Below the pieces are notes generated by a model. The model saw nothing but the letters and a program-made list of their open reading frames with translations, had not been told where the DNA came from and did not search any database. The position numbers were made by a program, and so were the translations under genes. From Paraburkholderia polaris (GTDB taxonomy: Bacteria; Pseudomonadota; Gammaproteobacteria; Burkholderiales; Burkholderiaceae), in the NCBI RefSeq assembly GCF_012927345.1, contig NZ_JABBGJ010000007.1, forward strand, positions 171,372 through 235,371: a stretch of 64,000 bases of DNA. The letters run 5' to 3'. Shown here piece after piece: positions 53,652 to 62,695 of the stretch. The stretch's first letter is position 1. Every line of letters starts with the position of its first letter.

Positions 53652-54847
53652 TGAAAAGCGAAACGCAACAGCAACGCTTGCGTATGGAAGTCGCCGACTG
53701 GATGAGTACGCATCTGAGCGGCGAGTTCGCCTGCCTGCAATACCGCGGCGGTCCCGGCGACGAAGAAGCTTATCCAGCGCTGCGCAAGAAATGGGAACGT
53801 GAACTGGCGAGCGGCGGCTGGACTGGCCTCGGCTGGCCCGCTGAACAGGGCGGCCGTGCGATGTCCGTCGCCGAACAGGTGGTTTTTCACGAGGAGTATG
53901 CACGCGCCGGTGGTCCTGGGCGCATGGGTCATATCGGCGAGGGTTTGCTCGGACCGACCTTGATTGCATGCGGCACCGACGATCAGCGTAAGCGTTTTCT
54001 GCCAAGCATCCTGAACGGCACGCAGTTCTGGTGCCAGGGCTATTCGGAACCGGGCGCGGGATCGGATCTCGCGAACGTCCGAACGCGCGCGGTTCGCGAC
54101 GAAAACGGCAATTGGCGTGTGCATGGCCAGAAAGTGTGGACCTCGCTCGCACACGATTCCGATTGGATCTTTGTAATCGCGCGCACTGATCCGGAGTCGC
54201 GCGGCAATCGCGGACTGTCGTTCCTGTTGATGCCGCTCGATCAACCGGGCATCGAGATTCGCCCGATCAAACAATTGAACGGCGGCGCGGAATTCAACGA
54301 AGTGTTCTTCGACGGCGCACTGGCCGCCGCGGAAGATCTGGTCGGCACACCCGGTGACGGCTGGCGCATTGCAATGACACTGCTCGGTTTCGAGCGCGGC
54401 ATGTCAACGCTCGGTCAGCAGATGCAGTTCATCCGCGAACTCGAATGGGTGGTCGACGCGGCGCATGAAGCGGGCGTTGCGAATGATCCGCTGATTCGTC
54501 AGCGGATCGCGCGGGCGTGGGCCGGCTTACGCGTGATGCGCTACAACGCGCTGCGCATGCTGGCGAGCGCTGGTGCCGATGAGAGCGGCAGCGCGTTGGG
54601 CCGTGAAGCGCTGATCTACAAATACTACTGGTCGAACTGGCATCGCGAGCTCGGCCAACTGGCGATGGATGTGCTTGGCGTCAACGCCAATCTGATCGAC
54701 AGCGCCGACGCAAAGCGTACCCGCCTGCAAGGCGTGTTCCTTTTCTCGCGCGCCGACACGATCTATGCGGGCACCAACGAAATCCAGCTGAACATCATGG
54801 CCGAGCGCGGGCTCGGCATGCCGAGAGAACCCCGAGGAACACTATGA
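53651..54847 (+). CDS. fadE30: FadE30-type acyl-CoA dehydrogenase
   Basis: A 398-residue ACAD. VADWMSTHLSGEFACLQYRG, GWTGLGWPAEQGGRAMSVAE, WCQGYSEPGAGSDLANVRT, GQKVWTSLAHDSDWIFVIAR, FERGMSTLGQQMQFIRELEW and RADTIYAGTNEIQLNIMAER follow mycobacterial FadE30 nearly segment by segment. FadE30 desaturates the propionate chain of HIP-CoA. It is coupled by ATGA to ipdF, as in actinobacteria, where the two genes are also adjacent. Confidence 0.91.
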   Translation: MKSETQQQRLRMEVADWMSTHLSGEFACLQYRGGPGDEEAYPALRKKWERELASGGWTGLGWPAEQGGRAMSVAEQVVFHEEYARAGGPGRMGHIGEGLLGPTLIACGTDDQRKRFLPSILNGTQFWCQGYSEPGAGSDLANVRTRAVRDENGNWRVHGQKVWTSLAHDSDWIFVIARTDPESRGNRGLSFLLMPLDQPGIEIRPIKQLNGGAEFNEVFFDGALAAAEDLVGTPGDGWRIAMTLLGFERGMSTLGQQMQFIRELEWVVDAAHEAGVANDPLIRQRIARAWAGLRVMRYNALRMLASAGADESGSALGREALIYKYYWSNWHRELGQLAMDVLGVNANLIDSADAKRTRLQGVFLFSRADTIYAGTNEIQLNIMAERGLGMPREPRGTL

Positions 54848-55647
54848 ACGAATCCCAAACGGTGCGGACCGCGCCTGCATATGTGCCGGGCCATCAACTG
54901 CTGGCCGGCAAATCCGTGCTGATTACGGCGGCTGCCGGCGTGGGCATTGGCTTCGCCGCTGCCAAACGCTGCGCGGAAGAAGGCTGCCGTGCACTCTTCA
55001 TCTCGGATATCCACGAGAGGCGCCTCGCGCAAGCAGTCGAAACCTTGCGCGCCGAAACGGGTTTGCAGGCGGTCTACGGGCGTTTATGCAACGTCTCAGT
55101 GGAAGAGGATGTACGCGCGCTAGTCGCGGACGCCGAAGACAGGATGCAAGGCGTCGACGTGCTGATCAACAACGCCGGCCTTGGCGGCGCGCGTCGCATC
55201 GTCGAAATGGACGATGCCGAATGGTCGCGGGTGATCGACATTAGCCTCACTGGCACCTTCCGCATGACGCGGGCGATGTTGCCGCATATGCAAGAGCGTG
55301 GCCATGGCGTGATTGTGAATAACGCGTCGGTGCTCGGCTGGCGGGCGCAGGCGGAACAGGCGCACTACGCGGCGGCGAAGGCTGGCGTGATGGCGCTTAC
55401 GCGCTGCGCCGCGCTCGAAGCCGCGCCGTACGGCGTGCGCATCAACGCGGTGGCGCCGAGTATTGCATTGCACGATTTTCTGAAGAAGTCGGCTTCGGCC
55501 GATCTGCTCGATCAACTGGCGTCGCGTGAAGCATTCGGACGCGCCGCCGAAGTGTGGGAGGTGGCAAACGTGATGGTTTTTCTGGCAAGCGACTACGCGT
55601 CGTATATGACCGGCGAAGTGCTGTCGGTCAGCAGTCAGCACGCGTGA
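54844..55647 (+). CDS. ipdF: IpdF-type SDR
   Basis: A 267-residue SDR. KSVLITAAAGVGIGFAAAKR has the unusual TAAAG-GIG cofactor loop of IpdF; NNAGLGGARRIVEMDDAEW, GVIVNNASVLGWRAQAEQAH, YAAAKAGVMALTRCAALEAA and GEVLSVSSQHA match. IpdF handles the C5 hydroxyl/keto group of the HIP series. Adjacent to fadE30 with a four-base overlap; overlaps the MaoC gene by one base. Confidence 0.9.
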   Translation: MNESQTVRTAPAYVPGHQLLAGKSVLITAAAGVGIGFAAAKRCAEEGCRALFISDIHERRLAQAVETLRAETGLQAVYGRLCNVSVEEDVRALVADAEDRMQGVDVLINNAGLGGARRIVEMDDAEWSRVIDISLTGTFRMTRAMLPHMQERGHGVIVNNASVLGWRAQAEQAHYAAAKAGVMALTRCAALEAAPYGVRINAVAPSIALHDFLKKSASADLLDQLASREAFGRAAEVWEVANVMVFLASDYASYMTGEVLSVSSQHA

Positions 55648-56165
55648 TGGATAACCTCATGACTGAAATGCGGGCTGAAGTGCTGGCTGAAGTGTGCGGC
55701 AACCCGCTGCCAGCTCGCGTGTTCGCTCATCCGGACGAGCTGGTCGCCGCGGTCGGCGAACGGCTGGGCGAAAGTGCGTGGATGCAGGTTGACCAATCGC
55801 GCATCGCGCTGTTCGCGGACGCCACGCTCGATCATCAATGGGTCCATGTGGATGCTGAACGCGCGCAACAAGGTCCGTTCGGTGGGTGTATCGCCCATGG
55901 CTTCCTGACCCTATCGCTGGTCAATTTCTTTCTGCCACAGATCGTACGCATCGACGGCGCGCGGCTCGGCGTCAATTACGGCTGCGACAAGATCCGCTTC
56001 CCGGCGCCGGTGCGAGCCGGCGCACGCATTCGCGGTGTCGGCCAGTTGCTGCGCGCCGAAGCGATTGAAGGTGGCGTGCAGGCCTGGATTCGCGTGACCG
56101 TCGAAATCGACGGCGAGACTAAACCAGGCTGCGTGGCCGACACCATCAGCCGCTACTACCTGTAG
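55647..56165 (+). CDS. MaoC-like enoyl-CoA hydratase
   Basis: A 172-residue hot-dog-fold protein of the MaoC/NodN class: FADATLDHQWVHVDAERAQQ gives the Asp-x4-His hydratase motif, GPFGGCIAHGFLTLSLVNFF the following helix. It would hydrate an enoyl-CoA made by one of the ACADs. The ATG at 55647 overlaps the ipdF stop; a later ATG at 55659 is possible. It may replace the hydratase step of the HIP propionate beta-oxidation. Confidence 0.87.
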   Translation: MDNLMTEMRAEVLAEVCGNPLPARVFAHPDELVAAVGERLGESAWMQVDQSRIALFADATLDHQWVHVDAERAQQGPFGGCIAHGFLTLSLVNFFLPQIVRIDGARLGVNYGCDKIRFPAPVRAGARIRGVGQLLRAEAIEGGVQAWIRVTVEIDGETKPGCVADTISRYYL

Positions 56166-56205
56166 AACCCCGAAGAAACCTGTAGAACCCGTAGAGGAAT
56201 AGTTC

Positions 56206-57411
56206 ATGAACGAAGCGGTCATCGTCTCGGTTGCGCGCACACCGATCGGCAAAGCATTTCGCGGCGTGTTCAACGACACCGAAGCGCCCGCACTCGGCGG
56301 CCACGTGGTGCGCGCCGCGCTCGAGCGCGCGCAACTCGACGCCGCCGATATCGACGACGTGCTGATGGGCTGCGCGGCACAGCAGGGTACCCAGGGCTAC
56401 AACATTGGCCGGCTCTCGGCCGCTGCAGCAGGTTTACCGGCTTCGGTGCCGGGCATGGCGATGGATCGGATGTGCTCGTCGGGCTTGATGACGATCGCGA
56501 CTGCGGCGCAAAGCATCCTGTGCGGCGACGCCCGGATCGTGGTGGCGGGCGGCGTCGAGTCGATCACGCTGACGCAGAACAAACACAAGAACGCGTATCG
56601 AGCGCGTTCGGACGCGGTGCTCGCGCATCAGCCGGCCGCGTACATGGCGATGATCGAAACCGCGGAAATCGTCTCGCGCCGTTACGGCATCTCGCGTGAG
56701 GCGCAGGACGAATATGCGCTGACGAGTCAGCAGCGTACAGCCGCGGCGCAGACGGCGGGCCGTTTCGACGAAGAGATCGTGCCGTTCGATGCGCAGCGCG
56801 CGTTGTTCGATAAGGAAGGCAAACCGGCCGGCAGCGAAAGCGTGCGGGCCACACGCGACGAATGCAATCGCGCCGATACGAGCGCGGCAAGTCTGGCGGC
56901 GCTGAAACCGGTCTGGAGCGGCGGCGAAGCGGTCGCGCAAGGCGAGTTCATCACGGCCGGCAATGCGTCGCAACTGTCCGACGGCGCAGCGGCGGTCGTC
57001 GTAATGAGCGCTGCTGAGGCGAAGCAGCGCGGGTTGAAGCCGCTCGGCATCTACCGCGGCATGGCGGTGGCCGGCTGCGAAGCCGACGAAATGGGCATCG
57101 GCCCTGCGCTCGCGGTGCCGAAACTGCTGGCGCGTCATCGGCTGACGGTGAACGACATCGGCCTGTGGGAGATGAATGAGGCGTTCGCGTGTCAGGTCAT
57201 TTACTGCCGCGATCAGCTTCATATTCCGGCGGATCGTCTGAACGTGAACGGCGGCGCGATCTCGGTCGGCCATCCGTTCGGCATGTCAGGGACCCGCATG
57301 ACAATGCACGGTCTGCTCGAGGCGCGGCGGCGCGGCGTGCGCTATGTCGTCGTGACGATGTGCATCGGCGGCGGGATGGGTGCTGCGGCACTCTTCGAAA
57401 CAGCGGCGTAG
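56206..57411 (+). CDS. Thiolase (acetyl-CoA acyltransferase)
   Basis: A 401-residue thiolase, distinct from fadA6. Nucleophile Cys90 in [13 protein letters not shown], His in [16 protein letters not shown], second Cys in [17 protein letters not shown]. Classical FadA/PaaJ type, probably for removing acetyl- or propionyl-CoA in the same pathway. AGGAAT precedes ATG 56206, 40 bases after the MaoC gene. Last CoA-pathway gene before a hairpin. Confidence 0.9.
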   Translation: MNEAVIVSVARTPIGKAFRGVFNDTEAPALGGHVVRAALERAQLDAADIDDVLMGCAAQQGTQGYNIGRLSAAAAGLPASVPGMAMDRMCSSGLMTIATAAQSILCGDARIVVAGGVESITLTQNKHKNAYRARSDAVLAHQPAAYMAMIETAEIVSRRYGISREAQDEYALTSQQRTAAAQTAGRFDEEIVPFDAQRALFDKEGKPAGSESVRATRDECNRADTSAASLAALKPVWSGGEAVAQGEFITAGNASQLSDGAAAVVVMSAAEAKQRGLKPLGIYRGMAVAGCEADEMGIGPALAVPKLLARHRLTVNDIGLWEMNEAFACQVIYCRDQLHIPADRLNVNGGAISVGHPFGMSGTRMTMHGLLEARRRGVRYVVVTMCIGGGMGAAALFETAA

Positions 57412-57436
57412 ACCGCGGTCGGAGCTTTGCATGGGG

Positions 57437-57466
57437 CTAGAGTGAGCGCTAAAGCGCCAACTCTAG
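57437..57466. other. Two-tier hairpin before the YCF48 gene
   Basis: Arms CTAGAGT (57437-57443) and ACTCTAG (57460-57466), an internal 2x2 loop, then GCGCT (57446-57450) and AGCGC (57453-57457) around an AA loop. No T-run. Could attenuate or process the mRNA between the thiolase and the YCF48/RND genes, or be a symmetric protein site. Confidence 0.6.
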
Positions 57467-57483
57467 TCGACAGGAGACAAAAA

Positions 57484-58518
57484 ATGAAATCGACAATACC
57501 TGGCTTGCTGCTCTCGGCGGCCGTACTGGGCGCGGCGCTGTTTGCGTTTTCGCCTCGCCCGGTGCCGGCTTTCGCGGCGACCACCATTCAGGCCGATCGC
57601 CTGCAGATCAATGGGCTCGCCAAAGCGGGCACGCGCCTCGTCGCGGTAGGCGAGCGCGGCGTGATCCTCTTGAGCGACGACGCGGGCGCGTCATGGCGGC
57701 GAGCCGCGATGGCATCCGACGAAGCGTCCGCACTCACCCAGGTGTTCTTCATCTCGCCGCGTATCGGCATCGCGGTGGGACATGACGGGTGGATCGTACG
57801 CACCGTCGATGGCGGCGCGCACTGGAGCGAAGCGCGCTTCGATCGCAAACATTCGGACCCGCTGCTGTCCGTGTGGGGCAACGCGGGCGGACTGGTATTC
57901 GCCAGCGGCAGCTTCGGCCAGTTGTTCGTCTCGCACGACTCGGGCGCCACCTGGACCCAACAGAAAACACCCGCCGACGATCACCATCTGAACGCGATTG
58001 CCGGCGATTCGAGTGGTCGCTTGATGATCGCCGGCGAAACCGGCACATTGCTGCGCTCGACTGACAACGGCGCGAGCTGGGAGAAGCGGCCCGTGCCCTA
58101 TCAGGGTTCGCTATTCGGCGTGCTGAAGCTGGCTGACGGCGACTGGCTCGCGTACGGGATGCGCGGCAATGTGCTGCGCAGCACCGACCAGGGCGACACG
58201 TGGACACATATCGATAGCCGCATCGGCACCTCGTACTTCGGCGCAGTGCAACTCGCCGACGGCGAGCTGATGCTGGTCGGCCAGGGCGGCGCGATCGTCA
58301 CCTCGCGCGATAACGGACAGAGTTTTTCGGTGCGCAAAGTGGGCGGCGTGCAGAGCCTCGCGGCCGTGGTCGACGCCGGGCATGGCGAGCTTGCGCTGGG
58401 CGGAGAAGCAGGCATCGCGTTGCTGCCGGTATTGCCCGCAGTCCGTGCCCCGCTTGTGTCTCCCTCTGTGTCTCTCCCTGTGTCTGCGCCTGTGCCACCC
58501 AGCGCGTCACCCTCCTGA
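57484..58518 (+). CDS. Secreted YCF48/BNR-repeat beta-propeller protein
   Basis: A 344-residue exported protein: signal peptide to about PAFAA (residue 32), then five to six Asp-box/YCF48 repeats (VRTVDGGAHW, VSHDSGATW, LRSTDNGASW, LRSTDQGDTW, VTSRDNGQSF) forming a beta-propeller. The C-terminal 35 residues are Pro/Ser/Val-rich (SVSLPVSAPVPPSA), a low-complexity tail. In other proteobacterial steroid clusters YCF48 genes accompany an RND permease and DUF1302/DUF1329 outer-membrane proteins thought to import steroids. AGGAGA precedes ATG 57484. Those partners are missing here. Confidence 0.85.
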   Translation: MKSTIPGLLLSAAVLGAALFAFSPRPVPAFAATTIQADRLQINGLAKAGTRLVAVGERGVILLSDDAGASWRRAAMASDEASALTQVFFISPRIGIAVGHDGWIVRTVDGGAHWSEARFDRKHSDPLLSVWGNAGGLVFASGSFGQLFVSHDSGATWTQQKTPADDHHLNAIAGDSSGRLMIAGETGTLLRSTDNGASWEKRPVPYQGSLFGVLKLADGDWLAYGMRGNVLRSTDQGDTWTHIDSRIGTSYFGAVQLADGELMLVGQGGAIVTSRDNGQSFSVRKVGGVQSLAAVVDAGHGELALGGEAGIALLPVLPAVRAPLVSPSVSLPVSAPVPPSASPS

Positions 58519-58615
58519 ACTCGCGGCTTTATTCGCCGAAACTCCATAGCGCGCTCGCCGGCCACCGATTCGCCACGCCCGCCGCGCTTCCCGTTGCCTT
58601 GCCGTGAGACGCATC

Positions 58616-61138
58616 ATGAACGCATCGTCCCGTCCTTCCTCGTCCCGCCTTTCACGTTTTGTCGAGCGTTGCGCCGACGCCATCATGCGGCACCGGCGCA
58701 TCCTGCTGACGCTGTGCCTCGCGGTAACGGTCGCGCTGGGTTGTTCCGCGACGCGCCTGAGACTCGATCCCGGGTTCAACAAGATGATCCCGATGCAGCA
58801 CCCGTATATGCAGGTGTTCAACCGCTATGCGAGCGCCTTTCCGGGCGCGAACACGATCCTGGTGAGTCTGCGCTGGAGGGGCCACGGCGACATCTACAAC
58901 CAGGCGTTCATGGACGATCTGCGTCACGCGACCGATGACGTGTTCTTCATTCCCGGCGTGAACCGCTCGCGTGTGTTCTCGCTGTTCACGCCGAACGTGC
59001 GTTATACGGAGGTCACCGAAGCGGGCTTTCGCGGCGACGTGGTCGTGCCCGGCCAGTTCAGCAGCGCCAATCCCGACGACCTCGCCAAAGTGCGCCGCAA
59101 CGTGGCGCGTTCTGGGCAGATCGGCAGACTGGTCGGCAACGACCTGCATTCCGCGCTGATCCGCGCGGAGTTACGCGAGACGGACCCTGTCACCGGCAAG
59201 CACCTGGATTACGGCGCGGTGGCGCGGCAGCTTGAGCAGATCCGCGCGCGCTATTCGAACCAGGATGTCGAGGTCGACATCATCGGCTTTGCGAAACTGG
59301 TCGGGGACGTGGAGGCGGGGATCAGCGGCGTGGTCGGCTTTTTTGCGCTTGCGTTTCTGATTACCGCTGCGTTGCTGTTCGCGTACACGCGTTCGGCGAA
59401 GACCACGGTGCTCGCGCTGTTCGTCGCGTTGCTGCCGGTAGTGTGGTTGCTCGGCGCGTTGCCGATCCTCGGCCTCGGTATCGATCCAATGTCGATCCTT
59501 GTCCCGTTTCTGATTTTCTCGATCGGCGTCTCGCATGCCGTGCAGATGACGAATGCGTGGAAGCAGGCGCTGGTCGCCGGCATGTCCTCGACCGATGCGG
59601 CACGCGACGCATTTCGCAAATTGTTCGTGCCGGGCACGGTTGCGCTGCTGACGAATGCGCTTGGTTTCATGGTGATCATGCGCATCCAGATCGAGATCGT
59701 GCGGGAGCTCGGCGTCACGGCGTGCCTCGGCGTGCTGCTGATGATCGTCACCAACAAGGTGTTTCTGCCGATCCTGTTGTCGTACACGCGACTGGAGGCA
59801 GGCACCCTGGCGCGTGCACAAAACCGTGCGGCGCAAGGCGGTAGCCGCCTATGGACGCGCTTCGCGATGTTCGCACGGCCTGCGCCGGCGCTCGGCGTGT
59901 TCGTGATCGCGCTGCTGTTGCTGGCGTTCGGCGCGAAAGAGTCGCGCAATTTGCAGATCGGCGACATCGGCGCCGGTGCGCCCGAGTTGCGCAGCGCCTC
60001 GCGCTACAACCTCGACAACGCGCGAATCACGAGCCAGTACAACATCGGCGTGGATGCGCTCGCGGTGATCGTCGAGACGACCGGCTTCGACGATGCCTGT
60101 CTGCATTACCCGGTGATGAGCGCGATCGAGCGCTTCGAAATGGAGATGCGCGGCGTGGCGGGCGTGCAATCCGTGGTGAGTGTGCCGTCGCTGGCGAAGA
60201 TTTCGATTGCCGCCTTCAACGAAGGCAATCCGCGCTGGGGCGCGCTGCCGCGTTCGAGCGACGGCCTCACGCAGGGCGCGAGCGCGTTCGATCCGGACAA
60301 CGGCATGAACACCGAGAACTGCCAGGCGATTCAGGTGTTGATCTACACCACGGATCACGAGGGCAAAACGATCGCGCATATCGTCGATGAAATCAAACGA
60401 CTGGCGGCGGAAGATCACACACCGAATATCGCTTTCCGGCTCGCGGGCGGCAACGTCGGCGTGATGGCGGCAACCAACGAAGCGGTCGGTGACGCCGAGG
60501 TGGCGATGCTGCTGTCGATTTTTGGCGCGATCGCCTTGCTGTGCTTCGTGACCTTCCGTTCGTGGCGCGCGGTGTTGTGCATCGTCGTACCGCTGACGGT
60601 GGTGTCGATTTTGTGCAACGCGGTGATGGCGTGGCTCGGCATTGGCCTGAAAGTCGCCACGTTGCCGGTGATTACGCTGGGCGTGGGGGTGGGCGTCGAT
60701 TATGGCATCTACCTGTACGAACGGTTGCAGCATGAAGTTCGTGGGGGCGCCACGTTGCCCGATGCGTTTGCGGCAGCGATGCGTCAACGCGGCACGGCGG
60801 CCTTGTTCACCGCGGTGACGATGTTCATCGGCGTGGGGACGTGGGCGTTTTCCGCGCTCAAGTTCCAGGTGGATATGGGTGTGCTGCTTGCCTTCATGTT
60901 CCTCGTCAATCTGTTCGGCGCGGTGTTTCTGTTGCCGGCGCTGGCGGCATGGCTTGGCGTGGAGCGGGCGGAGCGGCGTGCGGGTGCCCATAGTGTTGTG
61001 CCTAACGCGGCTGTGGGAAACGTACCGAATGGCGCGGAGGCAGTGGAGTCAGTGAATGCCGGAAATGCCGGAAATGCCGGAAATGCTGCGACTGCTGCGA
61101 CTGCTGCGAATGTCGCGAATGCAGAGGGGATGCGCTGA
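58616..61138 (+). CDS. RND-superfamily (MMPL-like) permease
   Basis: An 840-residue inner-membrane protein with two sets of six TM helices, each preceded by a large periplasmic loop: first set around 220-400 (GLGIDPMSILVPFLIFSIGV with SHAVQMTNAW), second around 620-790 (LPVITLGVGVGVDYGIYLYE). The GVGVDYGIYLYER motif is typical of COG1033/HpnN-like RND proteins. It is a good candidate for steroid transfer with the YCF48 protein. ATG 58616 is preferred to GTG 58604. The C-terminus ends in an Asn-Ala-Gly repeat tail (NAGNAGNAGNAATAATAANV). Confidence 0.87.
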   Translation: MNASSRPSSSRLSRFVERCADAIMRHRRILLTLCLAVTVALGCSATRLRLDPGFNKMIPMQHPYMQVFNRYASAFPGANTILVSLRWRGHGDIYNQAFMDDLRHATDDVFFIPGVNRSRVFSLFTPNVRYTEVTEAGFRGDVVVPGQFSSANPDDLAKVRRNVARSGQIGRLVGNDLHSALIRAELRETDPVTGKHLDYGAVARQLEQIRARYSNQDVEVDIIGFAKLVGDVEAGISGVVGFFALAFLITAALLFAYTRSAKTTVLALFVALLPVVWLLGALPILGLGIDPMSILVPFLIFSIGVSHAVQMTNAWKQALVAGMSSTDAARDAFRKLFVPGTVALLTNALGFMVIMRIQIEIVRELGVTACLGVLLMIVTNKVFLPILLSYTRLEAGTLARAQNRAAQGGSRLWTRFAMFARPAPALGVFVIALLLLAFGAKESRNLQIGDIGAGAPELRSASRYNLDNARITSQYNIGVDALAVIVETTGFDDACLHYPVMSAIERFEMEMRGVAGVQSVVSVPSLAKISIAAFNEGNPRWGALPRSSDGLTQGASAFDPDNGMNTENCQAIQVLIYTTDHEGKTIAHIVDEIKRLAAEDHTPNIAFRLAGGNVGVMAATNEAVGDAEVAMLLSIFGAIALLCFVTFRSWRAVLCIVVPLTVVSILCNAVMAWLGIGLKVATLPVITLGVGVGVDYGIYLYERLQHEVRGGATLPDAFAAAMRQRGTAALFTAVTMFIGVGTWAFSALKFQVDMGVLLAFMFLVNLFGAVFLLPALAAWLGVERAERRAGAHSVVPNAAVGNVPNGAEAVESVNAGNAGNAGNAATAATAANVANAEGMR

Positions 61139-61210
61139 GTGTGCCGGCAGCGCCGGGCGCGGCCATGCGCGGTGGCGCGTCGGCGCCCGGCGAAGTCGAG
61201 CCCGCTGCGT

Positions 61211-61314
61211 TCGAGCATGGCCATCCGGAGCGCTAACGTCGGCTGCGCTCGAGCACGGCCATCCGGGGCGCCAACGTCGGCTGCGCTCGAGCATGGCAAT
61301 CCGGGGCGCCAATG
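61211..61314. repeat. 38-bp tandem repeat, about 2.7 copies
   Basis: The unit beginning TCGAGCATGGCCATCCGG starts at 61211, 61249 and 61287 (the last partial), with a few substitutions. It occupies much of the gap between the RND gene and kshA. Frames through it give Arg/Ser-rich peptides without signatures, so it appears noncoding. Confidence 0.85.
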
Positions 61315-61339
61315 GGTGGCTGAAGGGTAGCTGAAGTCC

Positions 61340-61384
61340 CTAGTCCGTCGGGACGATGAAAGCGAGGTGCGCCACGTCTATCGT
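61340..61384 (+). promoter_or_regulatory. Steroid-locus box E upstream of kshA
   Basis: CTAGTCCGTCGGGACGATG at 61340-61358 with TATCGT (61379-61384) 21 bases beyond, 119 bases before the kshA start. It gives kshA its own transcription unit, separate from the long operon. Confidence 0.65.
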
Positions 61385-61477
61385 CAGGCGTAAGCGCGAA
61401 GGTCTGCGCGCTTCGAAACAACACTGATGACGGCGGCTATTCGGAAGCGCCGTCTTTTCCATTGGAGGAGATAAGAG

Positions 61478-62554
61478 ATGTCCGCACGTCCCTACAGAAT
61501 TGAAGCGCAGCCGCTGGTGCAGCGATATGCACGCGGCTGGCATTGTCTTGGTCTTGCCAGCGAATACAAGGACGGCAAGCCGCACACGCTGAACATTTTC
61601 GGCCAACGTCTTGCCGCGTTCATGGATTCGCAGGGGCGCGTGAACGTGGTCGACGGCTATTGCCCGCACATGGGCGGCGATCTGAGCACCGGCCGCGTGG
61701 ACGGCGACACGCTGGTGTGTCCGTTTCACGGCTGGCAATGGGACGGCGACGGCAATTGCCAGTCGATTCCGTACTGCAAGCGGATCCCGCCGAAGGCCAA
61801 AATCGGCACGTGGCAGACCTGCGAGCAGAATCAGCTGCTGTTCATCTGGCACGATCCCGAGGGCAATCCGCCGGGCGACGACGTGACGATTCCTCGTATC
61901 GATGCGTGTTTCTCCGACGAATGGTCGGACTGGGTTGTCGACTTGATGGTGATCGGCACCAACTGCCGCGAACTGGTCGACAACATTTCGGACATGGCGC
62001 ACTTTGCAACGGTGCACGGCGCGCCGGTCGATTACTTCGCGAATCTGTTCGAAGGACACAAGGCCACGCAACTACTGGTTGGCCGCAGCGAACGTCTCGG
62101 CGACGACGAACTGGTCGCGCTGTCTACTTACTTTGGCCCGGCGTATCACATCACCGAAATGACGGGACAAAGCGGCGGCCATCCGATTCATTCGATTCTG
62201 CTGAACTGCCATGTGCCGATCGACATGAACAGTTTCGAGTTGCGTTACGGCGTGATGGTGAAGAAGGTCCCGGGCTTGTCCGACGAACAGAACATGGAGA
62301 TTGCGCGCGCGTATTCGAAGCAGGCGCAGGCCGCGTTTTATGAAGACGTAGCGATCTGGGACACCAAGACGCGAATCGACAATCCGCTGTTGTGCGAGGG
62401 CGATGGACCGCTGTATCAGATGCGCGACTGGTACTCGCAGTTTTACCTTGACGCCGCGGATGTGAGACCGTCGAGCACGGCGAGGAAGGTCGTGGAGATC
62501 AAGGTGCGCGAGGGTGGGGCACCGCCGCCGCTACGGCACGTGTTCGAGGGATAA
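61478..62554 (+). CDS. kshA: 3-ketosteroid 9alpha-hydroxylase oxygenase KshA
   Basis: A 358-residue Rieske non-heme iron oxygenase. Rieske ligands C62/H64 (YCPHMGGDLS) and C81/H84 (CPFHGWQWDG); mononuclear iron site in RELVDNISDMAHFATVHG (D172, H175, H180, same spacing as KshA Asp178/His181/His186), third ligand in FYEDVAIW; then KTRIDNPLLCEGDGPLYQM, nearly the KshA sequence. It hydroxylates C9 of 3-ketosteroids; with KstD this breaks ring B. GGAGGAGAT precedes ATG 61478. It lies alone at the right end of the locus; kshB is 21 kb upstream. Confidence 0.92.
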   Translation: MSARPYRIEAQPLVQRYARGWHCLGLASEYKDGKPHTLNIFGQRLAAFMDSQGRVNVVDGYCPHMGGDLSTGRVDGDTLVCPFHGWQWDGDGNCQSIPYCKRIPPKAKIGTWQTCEQNQLLFIWHDPEGNPPGDDVTIPRIDACFSDEWSDWVVDLMVIGTNCRELVDNISDMAHFATVHGAPVDYFANLFEGHKATQLLVGRSERLGDDELVALSTYFGPAYHITEMTGQSGGHPIHSILLNCHVPIDMNSFELRYGVMVKKVPGLSDEQNMEIARAYSKQAQAAFYEDVAIWDTKTRIDNPLLCEGDGPLYQMRDWYSQFYLDAADVRPSSTARKVVEIKVREGGAPPPLRHVFEG

Positions 62555-62565
62555 AGTGTTTTGAG

Positions 62566-62636
62566 AAGGCGGTGCATGCACCGCCTTTAGATTGCTGACC
62601 ATCCCCACGTTTTTCGGGGCGTGGGGTTTTGTTTTT
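62566..62636 (+). terminator. Double hairpin terminator after kshA
   Basis: A 22-base perfect palindrome at 62566-62587 (arms AAGGCGGTGCA / TGCACCGCCTT) is followed by a classical terminator: CCCCACG (62603-62609), CGTGGGG (62620-62626), then TTTTGTTTTT. It closes the steroid locus. Confidence 0.85.
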
Positions 62637-62695
62637 CAGGCCAGGCGGGTCGCGGCGTGACGCGTGACTATCGTGTCAATCAAGTCCTTTTGCGC

